Positions 1-4,667 of a stretch of DNA of 6,688 nucleotides are shown in pieces. The translations under genes and the position numbers were made by a program. Every line of letters begins with the position of its first letter. The stretch's first letter is position 1. The notes beneath the pieces were generated by a model. It saw only the letters and a program-made list of their open reading frames with translations, ran no database searches and was not told where the DNA came from. The DNA comes from Acidobacteriota bacterium (GTDB lineage: Bacteria; Acidobacteriota; Thermoanaerobaculia; Multivoradales; JAHEKO01): contig JAPUJD010000169.1 in the NCBI GenBank assembly GCA_027296385.1, positions 1-6,688 of the forward strand, given 5' to 3'.

Positions 1-570
1 TCGGCGCACGCGGTTGGCGAAACCCAGCCCCACCCCGGACCGGATCGCGGTACCGCAATCCGGTCCGAGCACCAGCCGACCCCGTTCGCTGGCGGTCGTC
101 TTGAGGGTAACCTCTTCGGCGATCGCGACGTTGTCGCTGTAGAGGAAGACGTTGCGATCGGCGGCGAGTGCCTGGCGCGCCACTTCGGCCGCATGGCGGC
201 CCGGCACCGAGACCAGCACCCAGTTCGCAGACGGGAGCAGGTCGAGCGCCACGGCCAGGCTCTTGGGCCGGTACTCGGTCACGGTGCCCGCGCGCCGGCC
301 CTTGATCAGCTCGTCGAACCGGCCCAGGGCTTCGTCGGCGGCCTTGCCGGTCTCGGCGCTGACGGCGATCAGCAGGTCGTCGGCTCGCGCCCCGGCCAGC
401 GGCTCGCGCAGCAAGGCGCTCTCCACCATCAGACGCTGATTGGCCTCGGTCGCCATCACGACTCCTGCTTCGTGGACGCCCGGTAGATCGGCCAGTCCGC
501 GCTGCAGCTGCATCAGCAGCACCGAGTCGAAGTAGCGCCCGCGCTTGAGGACGTGGCGCAGGATGCTCAT
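1..570 (-). CDS. fdrA: FdrA family protein, N-terminal third (acyl-CoA synthetase-like / oxamate carbamoyltransferase subunit), cut by the window edge
   Basis: The 190 visible residues align well from memory with E. coli FdrA, a protein of about 555 aa, so roughly one third is present and the rest lies beyond the left edge. Matching blocks are YFDSV (13-17), MATEAN (39-44), the SVPG-HAAE stretch (121-129), SDNV (145-148) and LGPDCGTA (168-175), the last typical of the succinyl-CoA-synthetase-like Rossmann fold. In E. coli, FdrA with YlbE and YlbF has been assigned to carbamoyl transfer that releases oxamate and carbamoyl phosphate at the end of anaerobic allantoin breakdown; the role here is inferred. 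The ATG at 570 overlaps the amidase stop by four bases (ATGA), and a purine-rich GAGAGGG lies about ten bases upstream, so it is probably coupled to the amidase. YlbE- and YlbF-like genes would be expected further left but cannot be seen. Family assignment is confident; the exact reaction is not. Confidence 0.9.
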   Translation of the reverse strand, partial: MSILRHVLKRGRYFDSVLLMQLQRGLADLPGVHEAGVVMATEANQRLMVESALLREPLAGARADDLLIAVSAETGKAADEALGRFDELIKGRRAGTVTEYRPKSLAVALDLLPSANWVLVSVPGRHAAEVARQALAADRNVFLYSDNVAIAEEVTLKTTASERGRLVLGPDCGTAIRSGVGLGFANRVRR

Positions 571-1892
571 GCCGCGATCGCCCTCTCGAGACCATCGGCC
601 CACGCCAGCAGCTCCTCGTCCGCTCCCCACCGCCCGGCCAGCTGGAGCCCGAAGGGAAACTCGCCTTCGGCGCAGGGCAGCGGCAGGCTGACGGTCGGCA
701 GCCCGGCATGGGTCCAGGGCAGGTTCATCACCGGGTCGCCGGTGCTCTCGAGTCCCAGCGGTGCGACGTCGGGCGAAGCCGGCGACAGCCAGAGGTCGAT
801 TCGATGCTCGTCCATGGCGGCGGTCAGCTCGTCGCGCAACGCCTCGCGCCCGGCTACCGCCCGAGCCAGGTCATCCGCTGTCACCTTTCGGCCGGTCTCG
901 ATCAGACGCCGGGTCTGGGCATGATAGGTGTCGCCGTAGGGCTCGAACCACTGTGCGTGGACCTGTGCCGCCTCGCCCGCGACCAGGAGTTGGTGGCGCG
1001 CCTCGATTGCGTCGAAGTCGGCCATGACCAGCACGTTCGCAATCTCGAAGCCTTGCTCGACCAACCCCTCGCAAGCCTGGCGGAAACGCTCCCGGCCGGC
1101 ACGCGAGGCCCGACCCAGGTAGGGGCTCTCCGGTATCGCCATGCGGGGTCGGCCGAGGGTCGGAGTCGGCCGCCAGTTGAGACACAGCGAGGCCGCGGCC
1201 AGCCGCGCCCCGGCAATGTCGGTGGTGAAGCAACCGATGTGGTCGACCGAGGGTGCCAATGGGATGACCCCCTGGCGCGAGGTGCGGTCGTAGGTCGGCT
1301 TGAAGCCGACGACCCCGCAGAACGAAGCCGGTCGGGAGATCGAGCCGATGGTCTGGGTGCCGAGAGCCAGGGGGCACAGATCGGCGCCGACCGCTGCCGC
1401 CGAACCGCTCGAAGAGCCACCGGGAGTCCGCGCGGGGTCCACCGGGTTGCGCGTCGGCCCCGGGGCGAAGTAGGCAAACTCCGTGGTCACGGTCTTGCCC
1501 AGGATCAACGCGCCGGCCCGCCGTAGCGCGGTGACCGAGCTCGCCTCCGGCCCGGTGAACTCGGTCGCCGGTAGCTGGCTGCCGGCGTGGGTCGCGAAGC
1601 CATCGACGTTGAAGATGTCCTTGACGCCGATGGGCACGCCGAAGAGCGGCGGCCGGCCGGCCGGGGCCGGGAATCGATCGGCCAGCTCACGCGCTTCACG
1701 CGCCAGACGCTCGAACCGGCCGCTGCCGGCGCAGAAGGCCTCGATTTGCGGGTTCGTGGCCGCGAAGTGCTCTTCGAGCCCCTCGAGGTAGTTGTCCAGC
1801 TCGAGCACACCGCTTCTCAACGAGGCGGCGAGGTCCGGCAGCGACTGTAGCGAGCTGTCGATCGCCCTACTCCTGCACGGTTGGCCCGGCAA
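567..1892 (-). CDS. Amidase-signature family hydrolase
   Basis: Cytoplasmic serine hydrolase of the amidase signature family (GatA, fatty acid amide hydrolase, allophanate hydrolase), which splits C-N amide bonds. With the 441-residue frame the Ser-cisSer-Lys triad is visible: Lys91 in GVPIGVKD, Ser160 in TPGGSSSGS and Ser184 in TQTIGS; the 24-residue Ser160-Ser184 spacing equals that of the family. FCGVVGFKPT follows at 191-200. The nucleophile motif reads IGSISRP rather than the usual GGSxR. It lies between a molybdenum-hydroxylase [2Fe-2S] subunit and FdrA, so it probably opens or deamidates an intermediate of the same catabolic route; the substrate is unknown. The start is uncertain. The TTG at 1892 has no good ribosome site and overlaps the upstream gene by 26 bases; family homology begins near residue 11 (ATC, 1862), which sits 7 nt after a clear AGGAG; a GTG at 1808 would remove conserved N-terminal helix. 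The stop overlaps the fdrA start (ATGA). Confidence 0.9.
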   Translation of the reverse strand: MPGQPCRSRAIDSSLQSLPDLAASLRSGVLELDNYLEGLEEHFAATNPQIEAFCAGSGRFERLAREARELADRFPAPAGRPPLFGVPIGVKDIFNVDGFATHAGSQLPATEFTGPEASSVTALRRAGALILGKTVTTEFAYFAPGPTRNPVDPARTPGGSSSGSAAAVGADLCPLALGTQTIGSISRPASFCGVVGFKPTYDRTSRQGVIPLAPSVDHIGCFTTDIAGARLAAASLCLNWRPTPTLGRPRMAIPESPYLGRASRAGRERFRQACEGLVEQGFEIANVLVMADFDAIEARHQLLVAGEAAQVHAQWFEPYGDTYHAQTRRLIETGRKVTADDLARAVAGREALRDELTAAMDEHRIDLWLSPASPDVAPLGLESTGDPVMNLPWTHAGLPTVSLPLPCAEGEFPFGLQLAGRWGADEELLAWADGLERAIAA

Positions 1893-2376
1893 CCGCCGAA
1901 GAACGCATCATTTCGGCCGCCAGCAGGACCGCGTCGACGATGTTCTGGTAGCCGGTGCAGCGGCACAGATTGCCTGAGATGGCGACGCGGATCTCGTGCT
2001 CGGTCGGATCGGGATGGCGCTCGAGGAACGGCACCAGGGTCAAGAGGAAGCCTGGCGTGCAGAAACCACACTGCAGGCCATGAGCTTCCCAGAACGCCTC
2101 CTGCAAGACGTGGAGGTCGTCGACGCCCGGGGCGAGACCCTCGACGGTGGTGATCTCGTGGCCGTCGGCCTGCACCGCAAACACCAGGCAAGACCTCACC
2201 GGCTCACCATCGAGCAGGATCGTACAGGCGCCGCAAACCCCGTGCTCGCAGCCCACGTGGGTGCCGGTCAAGCCGAGGTCGTGGCGCAGGAAATCGGAGA
2301 GCAGAGTCCGAGGCTCGGTCTCGGCGCGGCGCGGCGTCCCGTTTACCGTCAGCCGCACCTCGTGCGGCGCCGTCAT
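1867..2376 (-). CDS. [2Fe-2S] small subunit of a molybdenum hydroxylase (CoxS/XdhC-type)
   Basis: This 169-aa subunit carries electrons in xanthine-dehydrogenase/CO-dehydrogenase family molybdenum hydroxylases, passing them from the molybdopterin centre to FAD. All eight cluster cysteines are present. The N-terminal plant-ferredoxin-like domain has Cys43, Cys48, Cys51 and Cys63 (GCEHGVCGACT, then RSC). The C-terminal helical domain has Cys103 and Cys106 (QCGFCTPGF) and Cys138 and Cys140 (GNLCRCTGYQNI). The length is usual for a stand-alone CoxS-type subunit. The ATG start overlaps the CoxM-type stop by four bases (ATGA) and follows a perfect AGGAGG at 7-nt spacing, so start and coupling are well supported. 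The substrate depends on the large subunit, which is not in the window; aldehyde, xanthine, nicotinate, isoquinoline and CO oxidases all share this subunit type. No N-terminal Tat or Sec signal is seen, so the enzyme is probably cytoplasmic. Confidence 0.95.
   Translation of the reverse strand: MTAPHEVRLTVNGTPRRAETEPRTLLSDFLRHDLGLTGTHVGCEHGVCGACTILLDGEPVRSCLVFAVQADGHEITTVEGLAPGVDDLHVLQEAFWEAHGLQCGFCTPGFLLTLVPFLERHPDPTEHEIRVAISGNLCRCTGYQNIVDAVLLAAEMMRSSAVAGPTVQE
1870..1874 (-). promoter_or_regulatory. Ribosome binding site inside the end of the [2Fe-2S] gene, probably for the amidase
   Basis: AGGAG lies immediately before the TAG stop of the [2Fe-2S] subunit gene. It is downstream of the only canonical N-terminal amidase start (TTG 1892) and 7 nt upstream of an in-frame ATC at 1862, where family homology begins. 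It may direct reinitiation at ATC; alternatively it is only the chance coding sequence of the last Gln-Glu codons. Confidence 0.4.
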
Positions 2377-3257
2377 GCCGAAGCCTCCTGCGCTCGGGTC
2401 ACGGCAAGCGCCAGCGCCCGACGGGTGAGCACGCCGACGAGATGGCGCGTGAAGTCCGGCGTTGCGTGGATGGTACCGACCGGGTCGATCTCCTTCTCGG
2501 CAGCTTCGATCGCCGCGGCTTCGTAGAGCGCCGCGGACGGGGTCTCCCCGGCCAGCAGCCCGGCGGCGGCCGTGGCATCGACCGGTTGGTCGCCGACGCT
2601 GAAGAAAATCAGCCGCGCGGCGTCGATCACGCCATCATCGCGCAACCGCACCGACGCCGCGACCCCGGCCAGGGCGTAGTCGCCCTGGCGCCGCGCGATC
2701 TCTTGGAACGAGCTCCCGGTTCGTACCGGCGGCGACTCGAGCTCGATCTCGACCAGAATCTCCTCGGGCTCGAGGACGGTCTCGAACAGGCCCTGGAAGA
2801 AATCGTTCGCCGCAACCCAGCGCTCGCCGCTCGCTCGCGCCAACCGGAAGCGGGCCCCCTCGGCGAGACAGACTGCCGGCGCCTCGGCCGCCGGGTCGGC
2901 ATGCGACAGGCTGCCGCCGAGCGTGCTGCGATTGCGGATCTGCGGGTGGGCGATGAAGGGAATGGCCTCTGCCAGCAACGGTGAGTAGCGCTCGAGCTCG
3001 GCGTAGCGCTCGAGACGGGTCATGCGGGTCATGGCACCGATGCGAACACTGCCGTTCTCTCCCGGCCGGATGAAGTCGAGCTCGGCCAGCCGGTTGAGGT
3101 CGACCAGCATCGCCGGCTGCGCCAGCCGGAAGTTCATTACCGGAATAAGGCTCTGGCCGCCGGCCAGCAACTTGGCTTCGGACCCATGCTCCTGCATGAG
3201 CTCGAGCGCCGCGTCCAGCGACTCGGGGGCCTCGTACTCGAAAGGTGCCGGCTTCAA
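2373..3257 (-). CDS. FAD-binding middle subunit of a molybdenum hydroxylase (CoxM-type)
   Basis: A 294-aa FAD subunit that accepts electrons from the [2Fe-2S] subunit and passes them to the final acceptor. The family's flavin-binding motifs are clear: AGGQS at 32-36, followed by LIPVMNFRLAQP, and TLGGS at 112-116, followed by HADPAAE at 119-125. Spacing and length agree with CoxM of CO dehydrogenase. The C-terminal CO dehydrogenase flavoprotein domain occupies roughly 180-285. The start is a TTG; the next upstream in-frame codons include a stop (TAG at 3271-3269), and KPAPFEYEAPESLDAAL is the normal family N-terminus, so the TTG is well placed although no Shine-Dalgarno precedes it. A TAACAT hexamer 7 nt upstream suggests a leaderless message. 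It is the first gene of the operon, divergent from the glycosylase gene, and overlaps the CoxS-type gene by four bases. Substrate unknown. Confidence 0.93.
   Translation of the reverse strand: MKPAPFEYEAPESLDAALELMQEHGSEAKLLAGGQSLIPVMNFRLAQPAMLVDLNRLAELDFIRPGENGSVRIGAMTRMTRLERYAELERYSPLLAEAIPFIAHPQIRNRSTLGGSLSHADPAAEAPAVCLAEGARFRLARASGERWVAANDFFQGLFETVLEPEEILVEIELESPPVRTGSSFQEIARRQGDYALAGVAASVRLRDDGVIDAARLIFFSVGDQPVDATAAAGLLAGETPSAALYEAAAIEAAEKEIDPVGTIHATPDFTRHLVGVLTRRALALAVTRAQEASA
2384..2389 (-). promoter_or_regulatory. Strong Shine-Dalgarno for the [2Fe-2S] subunit
   Basis: AGGAGG within the 3' end of the FAD-subunit gene, 7 nt before the ATG at 2376. It is the best ribosome site in the window and fixes that start. 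Confidence 0.8.
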
Positions 3258-3264
3258 GCGGTAG

Positions 3265-3270
3265 ATGTTA
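3265..3270 (-). promoter_or_regulatory. Candidate -10 element of the molybdenum-hydroxylase/amidase/fdrA operon
   Basis: TAACAT fits TANNNT and ends 7 nt before the TTG start at 3257, which would place the transcript start at or next to the start codon. No Shine-Dalgarno is present between them, consistent with a leaderless message. No clear TTGACA-like -35 is found at 17 nt (GGCAAC is the closest). A hexamer this loose can occur by chance. Confidence 0.35.
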
Positions 3271-3340
3271 CTACGACCGATCCGCCAGTTGCCGGGAAGA
3301 CTTCGCGCCCGAGGGAGAGTCGCCGGCTCTCACGGCGCTA

Positions 3341-3362
3341 CGAGTCGCAGGGGCTAGACTCG
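3341..3362. repeat. Inverted repeat CGAGTC-N10-GACTCG before the glycosylase gene
   Basis: A perfect 6-bp inverted repeat with a 10-nt spacer ends 4 nt before the ATG at 3367 and overlaps the TAGACT candidate -10. The left arm also belongs to a direct repeat: GAGTCGC occurs at 3317-3323 and again at 3342-3348. The position suits an operator or a hairpin occluding the start, but short GC-rich repeats are frequent in such DNA. Confidence 0.3.
3355..3360 (+). promoter_or_regulatory. Candidate -10 element of the AlkX-like gene
   Basis: TAGACT fits TANNNT and lies 6 nt before the ATG at 3367, the mirror of the arrangement at the divergent operon. The only purine-rich stretch, CAGGGG, is about 14 nt from the ATG, too far for a normal ribosome site, so a leaderless message is plausible. 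No recognisable -35 hexamer is seen. Confidence 0.35.
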
Positions 3363-3366
3363 CGGC

Positions 3367-4572
3367 ATGGAGAGCCTGACCCAGGTCGAGGCGCGACGGC
3401 TCGCGTTGATCCGGGCCGGGCTGTTGAAGCCGCGTTGGACCGGGCTGCCGGCGCGGGCAGCTGGACGGGGACGACGAGCGCGCAAGGCGGCCCATGCGGT
3501 GGTGCGCCGCTTCGGTTATCTCCAGCTCGACAGCGTCGCCGTGGCCGGTGCCCGCAGCCACGTCATCGTGGTGCTATCGCGAATCGACGGCTTCGAGGCG
3601 TCTCTGGGAGAGGATCTCTTGACCCCGGGCGAGCCGCTCTTCGAGTACTGGGGCCACGAGGCGAGCTGGCTGCCACTCGAGCTCTACCCGACCTTCCACT
3701 TCCGCCGCCGCGCCTACGCCCACCATCCCTGGTGGGGGGACGTGCTCGGCCAATACCCGCAAGTGGCCGATCGACTGCTGAGGCGCATCCGCGACGAAGG
3801 CCCGCTGCGCTCGCTCGACTTCGAGGGCGACGACCCGGGGGTCGACGCCTGGCACCGCAAGGCCGCCACCCGCGTGGCGTTGGCCTTCTGGTCGCGCGGC
3901 GACCTGGCGATTCGCGCCCGGCGCAACTTCCAGCGCACCTTCGATCTGGCGGAGCGGGTGATACCCGCCGCGCTGCGGCGCCAACGGCCCAGCCAGGCGG
4001 AGGCTCTGCGAACTCTGTTGCTGCGCGCTCTCGCTGGCCACGGCTGGGCGACAACCGGCACGCTGGCCGCGACCTGGCGCCTGCGCAACCTAAGACCGGA
4101 GATCACCACCGCCCTCGCCGAGCTCGTGGAGGAGGGCGCGATCGCGCCGTGCAGCGTCGACACGGATGGCGGGAAACGCCTGCCCGGCTGGATCCGAACC
4201 GTCGACCTCGAGCTGGCGGGTCGCACCGCCGCCCTGCGGCCGCGCCGTGATCGCGGTGTCTTGCTCTCGCCCTTCGATCCCGTCCTCTGGGACCGCCAGC
4301 GGGTCGCTCGCCTGTTCGGCTTCGATCAGGTGCTCGAGATCTTCAAACCCCGATCCCAGCGCCGTTACGGCTACTACTGCCTGCCGGTGTTGGCCGGCGA
4401 CCGGCTGGTGGCCCGGCTCGACCTCAAGGCCGAGCGCAAGACCCGTCGGCTGGCACTACTCTCCTGTCACTACGAGAGCGACTCGCCTACCCCAGTCGAC
4501 CGCGCCGCGGTCGAGAGCGCTCTCGAGCGCTACGCGCGAGCCGTATCGCTGAACATCGACCACGGGCCATAG
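3367..4572 (+). CDS. YcaQ/AlkX-type DNA glycosylase (winged-helix, HTH_42 family)
   Basis: A 401-aa member of the winged-helix family that includes E. coli YcaQ (AlkX), which unhooks DNA interstrand crosslinks and removes bulky N-alkylated bases, and Streptomyces AlkZ, which protects an azinomycin producer. Recognisable blocks in order are: GYLQLDSVAV (50-59) with the catalytic-type Q-L-D at 53-55; SRIDGF (71-76); FEYWGHEASWLP (92-103); LLSPFDPVLWDR (299-310); RLFGFD (315-320); YGYYCLPVLAGDR (334-346); and a closing ARLDLKAERK (349-358). QxD rather than QxQ places it with AlkX-like enzymes. It has no signal peptide and should act on DNA in the cytoplasm. Length matches the family (about 380-410 aa). 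The ATG is chosen because homology begins within the first 15 residues; a TANNNT 6 nt upstream replaces an obvious ribosome site. It is divergent from the catabolic operon and probably a single-gene unit with no necessary link to it. Family certain, substrate range inferred. Confidence 0.9.
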   Translation: MESLTQVEARRLALIRAGLLKPRWTGLPARAAGRGRRARKAAHAVVRRFGYLQLDSVAVAGARSHVIVVLSRIDGFEASLGEDLLTPGEPLFEYWGHEASWLPLELYPTFHFRRRAYAHHPWWGDVLGQYPQVADRLLRRIRDEGPLRSLDFEGDDPGVDAWHRKAATRVALAFWSRGDLAIRARRNFQRTFDLAERVIPAALRRQRPSQAEALRTLLLRALAGHGWATTGTLAATWRLRNLRPEITTALAELVEEGAIAPCSVDTDGGKRLPGWIRTVDLELAGRTAALRPRRDRGVLLSPFDPVLWDRQRVARLFGFDQVLEIFKPRSQRRYGYYCLPVLAGDRLVARLDLKAERKTRRLALLSCHYESDSPTPVDRAAVESALERYARAVSLNIDHGP

Positions 4573-4667
4573 CGGGATAGACAGGCCACTTGCCACCGTG
4601 TAGCGCCCTGGCTCTGCCCAGGGGGGTTGGGTGATGCAACGCCAACCGCCGTTCATCTCAGTGACGA
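4573..4667. other. Intergenic gap between convergent genes
   Basis: A 95-bp gap between the ends of the glycosylase and metalloprotease genes. Apart from one short GC hairpin I see no gene, tRNA or repeat here. Confidence 0.7.
4606..4623. terminator. Weak candidate hairpin terminator between convergent genes
   Basis: CCCTGG and CCAGGG form a perfect 6-bp stem around a 6-nt loop. It is placed where a terminator serving either convergent gene would lie, but no T-run follows on either strand, so intrinsic termination would be poor. It may only slow polymerase or protect transcript ends. Confidence 0.3.

Noticed and set aside
708..1526. A 272-codon plus-strand open frame antisense to the amidase
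   Set aside because: It lies wholly inside the amidase gene, which has an intact catalytic triad on the other strand; the translation is Arg/Gly-rich and resembles no known protein.
1996..2526. A 176-codon plus-strand open frame antisense to both molybdenum-hydroxylase subunits
   Set aside because: It spans the junction of two clearly real minus-strand genes and shows no domain; a shadow frame.
3315..3331. GAGAG-N7-CTCTC hairpin in the divergent promoter region as a terminator or operator
   Set aside because: Only 5 bp of stem, no T-run, and such short repeats are expected by chance in this composition.
3186..4250. A 354-codon plus-strand open frame overlapping the glycosylase gene and the start of the CoxM-type gene
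   Set aside because: Its translation is low-complexity Arg/Gly/Pro/Ala-rich with no family motif, and it overlaps a well-supported glycosylase in another frame; a frame-shadow of GC-rich coding DNA.
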